From Halomonas sp. H10-9-1 (GTDB taxonomy: Bacteria; Pseudomonadota; Gammaproteobacteria; Pseudomonadales; Halomonadaceae), in the NCBI RefSeq assembly GCF_040147005.1, contig NZ_JAMSHO010000001.1, positions 620,001-684,000 of the forward strand: a stretch of DNA of 64,000 bases, in the 5' to 3' direction. Shown piece after piece: positions 50,133-60,744 of this stretch. The notes beneath the pieces are model-generated. The model was not told where the DNA came from and ran no database searches. It worked only from the letters and a program-made list of their open reading frames with translations. How positions within the stretch are numbered: position 1 is the first letter of the stretch; the number at the start of each line of letters is the position of its first letter. The translations under genes and the position numbers were made by a program.

Positions 50133-50161
50133 ACGGGGGAGCCACCCGGTGGCTCCCCCGT
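50133..50161 (-). terminator. Terminator of the opuAA-AB-AC operon
   Basis: A 12-bp perfect stem (50133-50144 with 50150-50161) and a five-base loop, 32 bases after the opuAC stop. On the minus strand it is followed by TACATATG, an AT-rich rather than pure T tail. Confidence 0.72.
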
Positions 50162-50193
50162 CGGGGTGCGGCGAGCGCCGCGTGTCAGCAGGA

Positions 50194-51069
50194 TCAGGTG
50201 GCGGCGTCGAGCCACTCCTGGACCTGCTCCTGGTTCTCCTCGACCCACTGCTTGGCGTTCTCGTAAGGGTCAGAGTCCTCTTCCTGGTTCATGAGCATGA
50301 CCTCGCCCATGTCCTCTGCGGTCCATTCGAAGGCATCGAGAATGGCGTAGGCTTCAGGCATATCCTCCTTGAGGCCCTGGCGGACGATGGTGTGGATCTG
50401 TTCGGCACCACCGTAGACGCCTTGCGGATCCTCGAGATACTTGAGGTCCCAGCGCGCGAACATCCAGTGCGGGGTCCAGCCGGTGACGGCGATCGCCTCT
50501 TCGTTGTCGATGGCCGCCTTGAGCGCCGCGCTCATGATGGCGCCGCTGCCGGTCTGCAGGTCGAGATCGAGCCCGTAGGCGTCGATCACCTCTTCGGTCA
50601 AGCGCATGATGCCGGCGCCCGGGTCGATGCCGACGATCTCGCCGTCGAAATCATCGGCGTACTCGTTGAGGTCCGCGATGCTCTCGGCTTCCACGTAGCT
50701 CGGTACCACCAGGCCTAGCTTGGTGCCGTCCAGGTTGACCCCGGTATCGACCAACTGGTCCTCGAGCTGGGCGTAGTAGTCCTCGTGGGTGGTAGGTAGC
50801 CAGCCGGCCAGCAGGGCGTCGGTGTCACCGGAGGCGACCGACTGCCACATGGCGGCGGCGGAGAGCGAGGAGGTTTTCACCTCGTAGCCGGCCTGCTCGA
50901 GCACGGCACGCATGACATTGGTGGAGGCCACGGTGGAGGACCACTCCACGTAAGCCAGGTGGACGTTGCCCTTGTCCTGGGCCTGGGCGGCACCGGCGGT
51001 CAAGGCGGCGCCGGTGGCCAGTGCCAGGCCGGCGAGACGGATACGACGCTTCAGCGGATGCTTCATCAT
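50194..51069 (-). CDS. Glycine-betaine/proline-betaine ABC transporter, binding protein (OpuAC-like)
   Basis: 291 residues with a signal peptide ending AAQAQ; no lipobox, so soluble in the periplasm. OpuAC fold with VHLAYVEWSSTVASTNVMRAVL, ALLAGWLPTTHEDYY and VTGWTPHWMFARWDLKYLED, tryptophans of the kind that form the quaternary-ammonium box. The C-terminus is acidic. Last gene of an operon in the order ATPase-permease-binding protein, with a 97-base gap before it, so separate regulation or mRNA processing is possible. Confidence 0.9.
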   Translation of the reverse strand: MMKHPLKRRIRLAGLALATGAALTAGAAQAQDKGNVHLAYVEWSSTVASTNVMRAVLEQAGYEVKTSSLSAAAMWQSVASGDTDALLAGWLPTTHEDYYAQLEDQLVDTGVNLDGTKLGLVVPSYVEAESIADLNEYADDFDGEIVGIDPGAGIMRLTEEVIDAYGLDLDLQTGSGAIMSAALKAAIDNEEAIAVTGWTPHWMFARWDLKYLEDPQGVYGGAEQIHTIVRQGLKEDMPEAYAILDAFEWTAEDMGEVMLMNQEEDSDPYENAKQWVEENQEQVQEWLDAAT

Positions 51070-51166
51070 CGGTTACCTCTTGTCCAAGTATTCGACATAT
51101 CACCATGAAGATCATGGATGCGGTTTTCAAGGCGCGGCCTCAACGCTCGCGCCCCGCAAGGCCGGC

Positions 51167-52009
51167 TCATGTCTTGCGCTCCTTGCGCAGCGACTGGGTC
51201 AGGCGGTCGAGCAGCATGGCCAGGATCACCACGGCGATGCCCGCCTCGAAGCCGTCGCCCGGGCGCAGGCGCTGGATGGCGCGCCATACTTCGCTTCCCA
51301 GGCCGTCGGCGCCGATCATAGCCGCGATCACCACCATGGAGAGGGCCAGCATGATGGTCTGGTTGATGCCTGCCATCACGGTGGGCAGGGAGAGCGGCAG
51401 CTGCACCTTGATCAGCTTCTGGCCGCGGGTGGCGCCGTAGGCGTCGGCGGCCTCGATCAACTCACCGGGCACCTGGCGGATGCCCAGGGTGGTGAAGCGA
51501 ATCGCCGGTGGCATGGAGAAGATCACCGTGGCGAAGATCGCCGACACCGAGCCGATGCCGAAGAAGGGAATCGCCGGGATCAGGTAGACGAAGGCCGGCA
51601 TGGTCTGCATGAAGTCCAGCACCGGCATGATCAAGCGGTAGAGCCGCTCGGAGAGCGCCGCGGCGATGCCCACCGGCAGGGCGATCACCACCGCCACCAG
51701 GGTGGCGATCACCACCAGGGTGAGGGTCTCGATCATCGGCTCCCACAGGCCCAGGTTCCAGATCAGCGCCAGGCCCGCGGCGGCACCGATGCCCAGCCGC
51801 AGGTTCGCCACCCACCAGCACAGGCCGACGATGATCGCCAGCAGGCCCCATTCGGGCAGCCACATCAGGGCATCGTTGAGGACATCGATGCCGGTCTGGG
51901 TCACCCGGGAGATGCCGCGGGTAACGATGGAGTATTCGCTGGTCAGCCAGTCGAGGCCGCCCTCGATCCATTTGCCCAGCGGGATGCTGGGAATCTCGAT
52001 CGCCATCAC
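51167..52009 (-). CDS. Glycine-betaine ABC transporter permease (ProW/OpuAB-like)
   Basis: 280 residues. Six to seven hydrophobic helices with the EAA loop (ELIEAADAYGATRGQKLIKVQLP) and MQTMPAFVYLIPAIPFFGIG. The N-terminal 50 residues (PLGKWIEGGLDWLTSEYS) match ProW. It forms the membrane channel with the ATPase encoded upstream; the genes overlap in ATGA. Imports compatible solutes under salt stress. Confidence 0.92.
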   Translation of the reverse strand: MMAIEIPSIPLGKWIEGGLDWLTSEYSIVTRGISRVTQTGIDVLNDALMWLPEWGLLAIIVGLCWWVANLRLGIGAAAGLALIWNLGLWEPMIETLTLVVIATLVAVVIALPVGIAAALSERLYRLIMPVLDFMQTMPAFVYLIPAIPFFGIGSVSAIFATVIFSMPPAIRFTTLGIRQVPGELIEAADAYGATRGQKLIKVQLPLSLPTVMAGINQTIMLALSMVVIAAMIGADGLGSEVWRAIQRLRPGDGFEAGIAVVILAMLLDRLTQSLRKERKT

Positions 52010-53256
52010 TGTTCTCCTGCCGCTGCGGTGTCGGTATCTGCGTGTGCCGTGGCGTTCTCCTCGGCGGCCTGGGCCAGCTGGTCGAGCACGGCGCCCTTGA
52101 CGACCACCCCGAGCAGGCGCTCGCTGTCATCCACCACCGCGATGGGGAAGCTCTTCTCGCTGAACATGGCGAAGAGGTTGTGCAGCGGCTCCTGGGGGCC
52201 GACCTTGCGGAAGTCCTGGGTCATGGCCTCGCCGATGGTGTCGGCGCCCTGCCGGGCAGCCTGTTCCGCGGCATCGACCTCGAGCAGGCCGAGCAGGGTG
52301 CGGTCGCGGCGGGTGACATAGATGGAGTCGAGGTTGTTCTCGTGCATCTTGCGCAGCACGGTACGTGGACCGTCGCCCTCGCGGGCGATGGCGCGCACCT
52401 TGCGCATGGCATGCTCGGCGGTGAGGATCCTGGACATGTCCACGCCTTCCACGAAGCGCTTCACGTAGTCATCCGCCGGATGGGTCAGGATCTGCTCCGG
52501 CGTGCCGATCTGCACGATCTCGCCATCCTTGAGCAGGATGATGCGATCGGCGATGTTGAGCGCCTCGTCGAGATCGTGGGTGATGAACACCGTGGTCTTC
52601 TGCATCCGGCTCTGCAGCTCCTGCAGCTCCTGCTGCATGTCGCCGCGGATCAGCGGGTCGAGCGCCGAGAAGGCCTCGTCCATCAACAGCACGGTGGAGT
52701 CGTTGGCCAGCGCCCGGGCCAAGCCCACGCGCTGCTGCATGCCGCCGGAGAGCTGGTTGGGGTAGGCGTCCTCCCAGCCGTCCAGGCCCACCTGCTTGAG
52801 CGCCTTGCGGGCGATCTCAGCGCGCTCGGCCTTGTCCATGCCGCGGATTTCCAGGCCGAACTCGGCGTTCTGCTGCACCGTGCGGTGGGGGAACAGCGCG
52901 AAGTTCTGGAACACCATCGAGAAGTGACGGCGACGGCACTCCAGCAATGCCTTGTCATCCAGCTTGGGGATGTCCTCGTCGTCAATGATGATCTCGCCCT
53001 CGGTGGGCTCGATAAGCCGGTTGAGACAGCGGATCAGGGTCGACTTGCCGGAGCCGGAGAGCCCCATGATGACCAGCAGCTCGCCCTCGTAGACATCGAA
53101 ATTGATGTTGGAGAGGCCCAGTGTCTGGCCGGTCTTCTCATGGATCTCGGCGCGCTTGAGGCCCTGGTCACGCAGCTCAAGCCCCCTCTTCGGATTGCTG
53201 CCGAAGACCTTGCTCAGGTTGCGAACCCGAATCTTGACGTTTCGGTTCTCGTTCAT
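52006..53256 (-). CDS. Glycine-betaine ABC transporter ATPase with CBS domains (ProV/OpuAA-like)
   Basis: 416 residues. Walker [11 protein letters not shown], signature [15 protein letters not shown], Walker [14 protein letters not shown] and a ProV-type insert ([18 protein letters not shown]) before the core. The last 130 residues hold two CBS repeats ([35 protein letters not shown]), the ionic-strength sensor in this transporter family. First gene of the operon, with a candidate promoter at 53367-53395. Confidence 0.93.
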   Translation of the reverse strand: MNENRNVKIRVRNLSKVFGSNPKRGLELRDQGLKRAEIHEKTGQTLGLSNINFDVYEGELLVIMGLSGSGKSTLIRCLNRLIEPTEGEIIIDDEDIPKLDDKALLECRRRHFSMVFQNFALFPHRTVQQNAEFGLEIRGMDKAERAEIARKALKQVGLDGWEDAYPNQLSGGMQQRVGLARALANDSTVLLMDEAFSALDPLIRGDMQQELQELQSRMQKTTVFITHDLDEALNIADRIILLKDGEIVQIGTPEQILTHPADDYVKRFVEGVDMSRILTAEHAMRKVRAIAREGDGPRTVLRKMHENNLDSIYVTRRDRTLLGLLEVDAAEQAARQGADTIGEAMTQDFRKVGPQEPLHNLFAMFSEKSFPIAVVDDSERLLGVVVKGAVLDQLAQAAEENATAHADTDTAAAGEQ

Positions 53257-53366
53257 TGAATTGCCTTCTTATCAGCCCCTGGCGTAACGCACATGGCACA
53301 GAATGCACTGTGCCGGCGCTGCTTAGGTTGGCATGCGCAAGCGTTGATGGGTGCGAAAGGCTCTCT

Positions 53367-53395
53367 ACCCTACGTTTTTCTGAATGGTCGTTCAA
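53367..53395 (-). promoter_or_regulatory. Sigma-70-type promoter of the opu operon
   Basis: On the minus strand TTGAAC (53390-53395) and TAGGGT (53367-53372) are separated by 17 bases, about 110 bases before opuAA. The -10 match is only half of consensus, which would suit an osmotically regulated promoter. Confidence 0.45.
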
Positions 53396-53556
53396 ATTAA
53401 AGCCTGGGGGAGGATCGAAGGCCCGCACGATGGCGCAAGGGTGACCCATGTGTCGAATCTGACCACCCTGCGGGCCTCGGTGAGACGCGCTTTCCATGCT
53501 TCGTATTGATTTTAACTATTTGTTTTTTATTGGTTTGTGAGTTTTTTAGCAGAATT

Positions 53557-53572
53557 TGGCACGCTGTCTGCT
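53557..53572 (+). promoter_or_regulatory. Sigma-54 (-24/-12) promoter
   Basis: TGGCACGCTGTCTGCT: GG at 53558-53559 and GC at 53570-53571 with exactly ten bases between, and TGGCACG fully matches the -24 element. It lies 39 bases upstream of the lipoprotein start. The only sigma-54 activator in the window (54566-55972) is encoded three genes away, convergent with this unit. Confidence 0.82.
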
Positions 53573-53610
53573 TGGTGTTGGGTGAAGCCCCATGACTCAG
53601 GGAGAAAGCG

Positions 53611-53913
53611 ATGACCGACCCACAGTTGAACCGAGATATGCCCCGCAGGAGGCAATGGCGCCGACTGACGAACCTCGCCGCGATCGCCGCTCTGGGGCTC
53701 GGTAGCCTGGCCCTGGCCGGCTGTGGCGACGGCGAGGAGGCGTTGCCGCCGACGGAAGAGCCGGCCGGCGAGGAGTCTACCACCAGGGGTGAGGAGACCA
53801 GCATGGGACAGGGCTCGAGCATGGATAGCGAGGCTCCTGTCATGCAGCAGGGCCGGGTCATGGATCCGGAGTCCTCCGGAAGCCAGGAAAACGACGACCA
53901 GAGCGGCAACTGA
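53611..53913 (+). CDS. Small lipoprotein of unknown function
   Basis: 100 residues behind GGGAGAAAGCG. An arginine-rich start (RRRQWRR), a hydrophobic stretch, and the lipobox LALAGC with Cys38. The mature 63 residues are acidic and rich in Ser, Glu, Gly and Met (GEETSMGQGSSMDSEAPVMQQ), with no predicted fold. I do not recognise a family. It is the first gene after the sigma-54 promoter and is followed after 94 bases by another small exported acidic protein on the same strand. Confidence 0.72.
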   Translation: MTDPQLNRDMPRRRQWRRLTNLAAIAALGLGSLALAGCGDGEEALPPTEEPAGEESTTRGEETSMGQGSSMDSEAPVMQQGRVMDPESSGSQENDDQSGN

Positions 53914-54007
53914 CCGTTATCTCTCATCGGTGACCGGCCTACCGGTCACCCGCCGGGCATGCCATGCCCGATCCACCCTCGACCTTCATGAAAGAAGGAG
54001 GTGCAAG

Positions 54008-54430
54008 ATGATGTCCAAGGAAACCCTCAAGAAGCTCGGTATCTTCGGTGTCTCGTTCGGCCTGATTGCCAGTCCGCTGGCCTTCGGCGACATGCACGAG
54101 GACCCTGCTGCCCAGCAGGCGGATCCCGCCGCCGATGACCCGATGGCCGACCCGAACGCCCAGGGAGACCCGGCCGTGCCGGGTGGCGACCCCGCGGCCC
54201 AGGGCAGCGATCCCGCGGCCGACCCCTCGACCCAGCAGGCGGATCCCGCTGCCGGCGACCCGGCCCAGGCTCCCGGCTTCGGTGACGACCCCGAGGCGAT
54301 GCCCGGCGCCGCCGACCCGGCCGCAGGCGGTGAAGAAGAGGAGTACGAGTACGAGAACGAGGAAGAGGAAGAGGAAGCGCCCTGGGACGAGGAGGGCGAC
54401 GACAGCGAGGATGAGGAGCAGGGCTGGTAA
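54008..54430 (+). CDS. Exported Asp/Glu-rich low-complexity protein with DPAA repeats
   Basis: 140 residues; AAGGAGG upstream of the ATG. A signal peptide ends near LAFGD. The mature chain consists of repeated D-P-A-A/D-P units (DPAAQQADPAADDPMADP; GSDPAADPSTQQADPAAGDP) and an extremely acidic tail (about 15 Glu and 7 Asp in the last 35 residues, ending EEQGW). No conserved domain. Such a chain would be disordered and could bind cations such as calcium or other metals. It lies downstream of the sigma-54 promoter and ends at a strong terminator facing the two-component genes. Confidence 0.75.
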   Translation: MMSKETLKKLGIFGVSFGLIASPLAFGDMHEDPAAQQADPAADDPMADPNAQGDPAVPGGDPAAQGSDPAADPSTQQADPAAGDPAQAPGFGDDPEAMPGAADPAAGGEEEEYEYENEEEEEEAPWDEEGDDSEDEEQGW

Positions 54431-54515
54431 GTCCACTCGTCCACTCTCCGTATACCTGCCATTCCCCGGCCGCTTCAGCGTATTCCCTTCCGAACGGCCC
54501 GGGATGTGACTCTTG

Positions 54516-54540
54516 GCCCCCGCCGCGGCGGGGGCTCTTT
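54516..54540 (+). terminator. Terminator after the acidic-protein gene
   Basis: GCCCCCGCC (54516-54524) pairs with GGCGGGGGC (54527-54535), followed by TCTTT. It separates the sigma-54 unit from the convergent response-regulator gene. Confidence 0.78.
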
Positions 54541-54565
54541 GCGCCTGTTCAGCGCATTGGCCTGG

Positions 54566-55968
54566 CTACTCCTCCTCGAGGCGACGGTAGAGGGTGCGCC
54601 GGGCGATCCCCAGCACCTCGGCGGTACGCCGCTTGTTGCCGCCCGTGGCCTCCAGCACCTTGCGAATATAGCGCTTCTCCACCTCTTCCAGGCTCGGCCA
54701 GTCCGCCCGCGCGGCTGCGTTCGCCAGCGTTCCCTCGGCTCGGGTCTCACGGCAGTGGTGCCGTTGTGCTTCGCCCTGATCGCGGATCCGCTGGGGTAGG
54801 TCGGCGTGGCAGAGCTGACCCGCCTCGGCCAGGGTCACCGCCCGCATGATGGCGTTCTCCAGCTCGCGCACATTGCCCGGGTAGGCGTAGCCGAGCAGGG
54901 CCCCCAGGGCGGCGGGCTCGATCCGCTGGATGCCCTTGTCCTGTTGGCCGGCATGCTTGTCGATCAGCGCCGGGATCAGTCGTGCAATGTCTCCCTCTCG
55001 CTCGCGCAGCGGCGGGATGCGCAGCGAGAAGGTTTCCAGCCGATAGAAGAGGTCGTTGCGGAAGCGGCCTTCCTCGATCTCCTGTTCCAGGTGACGGTGG
55101 GTAGCGGCGATGATGCGCACATCCATCGCTTCCTCCCGTTCGGCGCCTACCGGGCGCACGCTCCTCTCCTGCAGGGCCCGCAACAGCTTGGCCTGCAGCG
55201 CGACGGGCATCTCGCCGATCTCGTCGAGGAAGAGACTGCCGCCCCGCGCAGCCTGGAAGAGCCCCTGGCGGGACTCGTCGGCACCGGTGAAGGCGCCCTT
55301 CACATGGCCGAAGAACTCGCTCTCCATCAGCTCGGCGGGAATGCTGGCACAGTTCACGGCGATGAAAGGGCCATCGCGACGCGGGCTCTCGGCATGCACG
55401 GCCCGCGCCATCAGCTCCTTGCCGGTGCCGCTCTCGCCGAGCAGCAGCATGGGCGCGTCGCTGTCGGCCAGCCGGGCGGCGTCGCGGAACAGTGACTGCA
55501 TGGCCTCGCTCTCGCCGACGATGCCGTGGAAGGTGTTCGCCGCCCCGTCGCTCGCCAGGTGCGGGGCCAGCCGGCTCTCCAGCACCCGGTAGACCGCCTC
55601 GCGCAGCCCCTCCAGGTCCAGCGGCTTGGTCAGGAAGTCGTCGGCACCCTGCTTGAGCGCCTCCACCGCCTGGTCGATGGTGCCGAAGGCGGTGATCACG
55701 ATGAAGCCCACCGAGCTGCCCTCGCGCCTCAACCGCTCGAGCAGCTGCATCCCGTCGATGCCGGGCAGGCGCACGTCGCAGATCACCAGGGCCACCTCGC
55801 TGTGGCTGAGCGTGGCCAGGGCCTGCTCGGCACTGGTCGCGGTCAGGGTCGGGTAGCCGGCGTCGGCGAGCTCCTCCTCGAGCAGTTCCAGAATCGCCGG
55901 ATCGTCCTCGACGACCAGCAGGGGCAGGGTGGGCGTGTCGTGTTCCGTGTCTGGCGTGGCGTGTCCAT

Positions 55969-55972
<4 letters not shown>
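54566..55972 (-). CDS. Sigma-54-dependent response regulator, NtrC family
   Basis: 468 residues. Receiver domain with phospho-acceptor Asp66 (LVICDVRLPG) and Lys116 (FLTKPLD); AAA+ domain with Walker A GESGTGKE (179-186), GAFTGA (226-231) that contacts sigma-54, and FLDEIGEMP; C-terminal Fis-type helix-turn-helix (NKRRTAEVLGIARRTLYRRL). Similar in layout to ZraR/AtoC. Its start overlaps the stop of the kinase gene upstream. It is the obvious candidate to drive the sigma-54 promoter at 53557-53572, which has no other activator nearby. Confidence 0.92.
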
Positions 55973-57411
<1,439 letters not shown>

Positions 57412-57462
57412 GGGGGATCCCTGTGGTCGTCAGGGCCGCGTCCGGTGCGGCCCGTGGCATGG

Positions 57463-58614
57463 CTAGTCGGCGGGCATCAGGCGGTAGAGCCCGCCGTCGA
57501 CGTGGTCGCTGAGCAGGTAGAGGGCGCCGTCCGGGCCCTGGCGTATGTCGCGGATGCGGCCGATCTCGCCCTCGAGGATCACTTCGTGTTCGACCACGCT
57601 GTCGCCATCCGGGACCAGGCGTACCAGCGACTCGCTGGCCAGGCCGCCGGCCAGCAGGTGACCCTACCAGGCGGGGAAGGTCTCGCCGGTGACCTCGGCT
57701 AGCCCCGAGGGGGCGAAGCGCCCCGCGAAGACATGCACCGGGTCGCGCATGCCCGGGGCGCTGTCGCGGCCGATGGGCAGGTTGGTGGCGTAGTCGTTAC
57801 CGCGGCTGACTACCGGCCAGCCGTAGTTCTCGCCGGGCACCAGCCGGTTGAGCTCGTCGCCGGTGCGCGGGCCATGCTCCGTGGACCAGGCGGAGCCATT
57901 CGCCGCCACGGCCAGCCCCTGGGGGTTGCGATTGCCCAGGGTGTAGAGTTCGTCGAGCACCGCGCCGTCGGCGACGAAGGGGTTGTCCTGGGGCACGCCA
58001 CCGCTCTCAGTTAGGCGCAGCACGCTGCCGGCGTGGTCGCCGCCATCCTGGGCCCGAGGCGGTTCGCGGCCGCGGTCGCCGATGCTCATCAGCAGGCTGC
58101 CGTCGGGTAGCCAGGCGAGCCGCGAGCCGTAGTGGCGGCCGGGGTCGGAGAAGCGGTCCTGGGCGAACAGCGTCTCGATGTCGGTCAGGGTGTCCTCGGC
58201 CAGGCGGGCGCGGGAGAGGGTGGTGGCGCTGCCGCCGCTCCCGGGCTGGCTCCAGGTGAAGTAGAGCCAGTTGTCCTCGCCCTCACCGCTGCCGAAGTCG
58301 GGATGCAGGGCCAGGTCGAGCAGCCCGCCCTGGCCGCGGGTGCTGACCTCGGGCACGCCGTCGAGGCGGGTGATCTCCCCCGCCTGGTCGATGCGAGCCA
58401 GGCGTCCGGGGCGCTCGCTGACCAGCAGGTCACCATCCGGAAGGAAGGCCAGTGACCAGGGGTGTTCGAGGCCCGTGGTGATCCGCTCCAGGCGCAGTTC
58501 GTGGTGGTCGCTCTCGAGTCGTTCGACCAGCGTCTCGGCGGCCGTGGCCTGGCCGCCGAGGGCGAGTCCGCCCGCAAGCAGCGCCGCGGACAGACGGTGC
58601 AGAGTGGCAGGCAT
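57463..58614 (-). pseudogene. PQQ-dependent aldose (sugar) dehydrogenase, YliI type, interrupted by an in-frame amber codon
   Basis: Codons 1-316 encode a signal peptide (GLALGGQATAAE) and a beta-propeller of the soluble glucose/sorbosone dehydrogenase type (ITTGLEHPWSLAFLPDGDLLV; STEHGPRTGDELNRL; YGWPVVSRG). Codon 317 (57664-57666) is TAG. The same frame then continues for 66 further codons, GHLLAGGLASESLVRL and onward to the true stop at 57463, and supplies the expected last blade. So the gene is whole apart from one nonsense codon. It could be a fresh pseudogene, a sequencing error, or suppressed. The substrate of YliI-type enzymes is aldose sugars with PQQ, in the periplasm. Confidence 0.82.
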
Positions 58615-58720
58615 GGCGTGTCCCCCTCGTCAGGTGGTGCTCTCGCTTGTGTGAGCTTGCCTCAACAGGGTAGGGACTGCGCCATGGAATCGATGTTCCC
58701 TGTCGCCATGCCGCGACGAG

Positions 58721-59596
58721 CTACATCAGCCAGGCCAGCAGCAGCGGCAGGTAGAGCAGCGAGAGCAGGGTCGAGCAGAACACCAGGCTCGCCACGTACT
58801 CTGGTTCACGCCGCGCCTGCTGGGCGAACAGGTAGTTGAATACCGCCACCGGCATGCTCATCTGCAGCACCAGGATGCCCTGGGCCATGGCCGGTAGCCC
58901 GAGCAAGGCGCCGATGCCCCAGGCCAGCGCCGCTGCCACCGGAATACGCAGTAGGCTGAAGCCGACCCCGGACTTGAGGCTGCGGACCTGGATGCTGGCC
59001 AGCGAGACCCCCAGAGTGATCAGCATCAGCGGCACGGTGAAGCCCGAGATCAGGTCGACGCTGTTGGCCAGCCAGCGCGGCAGGGCGGTATCGGTGAGCA
59101 GCAGCGCCAGCGAGATGACAATGGCGTAGACCGTGGGGGTTCGCGCCAGGGTGCGCAGCGGGTTGTCCCGGCTGGCCATCACCGAGCCCAGGGTGAACTG
59201 GAACAGCGACACCGTGACCATCACCGTGATGCCGTAGGCGAAACCGGCACTGCCGAAGGCGTAGAGCACCACCGGCAGGCCCATGTTGCCGGTATTGGGG
59301 TACATCATGGGGGCGAGCACGACCCGCCACTCCTTGCCCAGCAGGCGCGCCATCAGCGGAGTGGCCGCCGCCATGGCGGTGATCACCAGGGCGACGGCCA
59401 GCATGGTGCGGCCGACGTTGCCGGCATCGATCTCGGCATTGGCCAGCGAGGCGATGATCAGCGCCGGGGTGCCGATATTGAAGACCAGGCGGGTGACGAA
59501 CTCTACCGGGTAGGGCTGACCCCGGCGGATCCAGATATAGCCCAGGCCGGCACCGGTGAGCACCGGGGCCATCACGGCGAAGAGTTCGGCAAGCAT
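58721..59596 (-). CDS. AEC-family (auxin efflux carrier type) permease
   Basis: 291 residues with ten hydrophobic helices in two sets of five. Contains LAPMMYPNTGNMGLPVVLYAFG, the central NTGNMGLP motif of the AEC family, and a second half beginning PLMLITLGVSLASI. Members export or exchange organic acids such as malate. It lies alone between the sugar dehydrogenase and a LysR regulator, which may control it, but the regulator is read in the same direction, so no divergent signal is available. Confidence 0.86.
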   Translation of the reverse strand: MLAELFAVMAPVLTGAGLGYIWIRRGQPYPVEFVTRLVFNIGTPALIIASLANAEIDAGNVGRTMLAVALVITAMAAATPLMARLLGKEWRVVLAPMMYPNTGNMGLPVVLYAFGSAGFAYGITVMVTVSLFQFTLGSVMASRDNPLRTLARTPTVYAIVISLALLLTDTALPRWLANSVDLISGFTVPLMLITLGVSLASIQVRSLKSGVGFSLLRIPVAAALAWGIGALLGLPAMAQGILVLQMSMPVAVFNYLFAQQARREPEYVASLVFCSTLLSLLYLPLLLAWLM

Positions 59597-59666
59597 GCGG
59601 TCGTCCCTGAGGCGAGGAGTGGGAGACTATTGTCGGAAGCGGCAGCCGGCCTGGCAAGGCGAGTGC

Positions 59667-60575
59667 TCACTGGTGGGTCTGCCAGGCATCGGGCACGGCC
59701 CGGCGCAGGCAGTCGAGCAGGGCGTTGACCCGGCGCGGGCGCTGGCCGTAGGGGTAGAGCAGGGTCACCGCCAGCGGCGTCGGTCGCCACGCGGGCAGGC
59801 AGGCCACCAGTTCGCCGGGATGGTGGGCCTCGCGGGCGGCCACGATCCACTCCGGCAGCACCCCGATGCCCTGGCCGCGAGCGATGGCATCCACATGCAG
59901 CACCGGCAGGTCGACCCGCAGCCGTGAGCGTGGCGGACGGAAACAGAAGGCGCCCTGCTCAGGATGATGCAGCGTCAGCCCCGCGTGCGTCGCGCCCAGC
60001 AGGTCGATCCAGGGGTGATGCGGGAGGGTCTCGGGATGTGCCGGCGCCCCGTGGCGTGCCAGGTAGTCCGGGCTGGCATAGAGATGACGCGAGAGTCGCC
60101 CCAGCGGCTCTGCCCTGAGGCCGGCCTCGGTGGGCACCGCGCCCAGCCACACCTGCACACACTGGCTCTCCGGCGAGCACTCCGGTTGCTCACGCGTCTG
60201 CAGGGTCAGCTCTACCTCCGGATGGCGTGCCAGGAAGCTCTCCACTACCCCCGCCGCCCAGCTGCGCGCCAATCCGCAGTGCACCCCGAGGGTGAGGCGC
60301 CCGCGGACCGCCTCGGAGAGGTCGGCCAGCGCCTCGCGGCTGCGGCTGGCCAGGCGCAGCATCTCGCGGCAGTAGTCGTGGAACAGCAGCCCCGCCTCGG
60401 TGGGAATCAGGCGGTTGGCCTGGCGGCGCAGCAGGGGCTGGCCGAGCCGGCTCTCCAGCTGGCTGATACGCCGACTCAGGGTCGACTTGGCCAGGCCCAG
60501 CTCCCGCGCGCTGCGGGTCAGGCTGCCCGAGGCCATCACTGCATCGAAGGCGGCCAGCTCGTCGAAGTCATGCAT
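59667..60575 (-). CDS. LysR-family transcriptional regulator
   Basis: 302 residues from the ATG at 60575; a TTG at 60620 would add 15 residues. Helix-turn-helix about 17-40 (SGSLTRSARELGLAKSTLSR) and effector domain with RGRLTLGVHCGLARSWAAG. Located upstream of the AEC permease with 70 bases between. The regulatory target is unknown; the AEC gene is the most natural guess. Its minus-strand promoter region is the AT-rich 60600-60660 stretch. Confidence 0.85.
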   Translation of the reverse strand: MHDFDELAAFDAVMASGSLTRSARELGLAKSTLSRRISQLESRLGQPLLRRQANRLIPTEAGLLFHDYCREMLRLASRSREALADLSEAVRGRLTLGVHCGLARSWAAGVVESFLARHPEVELTLQTREQPECSPESQCVQVWLGAVPTEAGLRAEPLGRLSRHLYASPDYLARHGAPAHPETLPHHPWIDLLGATHAGLTLHHPEQGAFCFRPPRSRLRVDLPVLHVDAIARGQGIGVLPEWIVAAREAHHPGELVACLPAWRPTPLAVTLLYPYGQRPRRVNALLDCLRRAVPDAWQTHQ

Positions 60576-60674
60576 GGCGGTAAAGGCTCGCGATGGCGAT
60601 GGCGGCAGTATGGCATGCAAGCAAAATAATACAAATCATTGCCATTTGGCTTTGGGATGCATTCGTCTGTCATC

Positions 60675-60698
60675 AAAAAGCCCCGGCGTGGCCAGGGC
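60675..60698 (-). terminator. Terminator of the TonB-dependent receptor gene
   Basis: On the minus strand an 8-bp stem (60691-60698 with 60680-60687, one G-U pair) and then TTTTT (60679-60675). It lies 47 bases after the receptor stop. A nearly identical hairpin is found after the neighbouring receptor gene (63015-63033). Confidence 0.8.
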
Positions 60699-60744
60699 GA
60701 AGGGACGGATCGATCGAAACAGCGAGACAGTGTCTCGGTCGTGC

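Larger units (their letters stand above)
49821..50193. other. 373-base gap between opuAC and the BCCT gene
   Basis: It holds the terminator of the opu operon near 50133-50161, a 14-codon universal-stress-protein-like remnant with a strong ribosome-binding site at 49874-49918, and the BCCT leader. The stretch 49940-50130 shows no gene and no strong repeat. A promoter for the BCCT gene probably lies here but I cannot place it. Confidence 0.6.
53257..53610. other. 354-base divergent region between opuAA and the sigma-54-controlled lipoprotein gene
   Basis: From left: a perfect GGCACAG/CTGTGCC inverted repeat (53295-53301, 53308-53314), the minus-strand promoter for opuAA, a nested inverted repeat (AGGCCCGCA 53419-53427 with TGCGGGCCT 53469-53477, and AGGGTG/CACCCT inside), an AT-rich tract (53510-53555) and a sigma-54 promoter. 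No coding sequence is visible. Confidence 0.65.

Noticed and set aside
52042-53259. Open frame of 405 codons on the plus strand across opuAA
   Set aside because: Mirror of the ATPase gene, with His/Gln/Ala-rich sequence and no motif.
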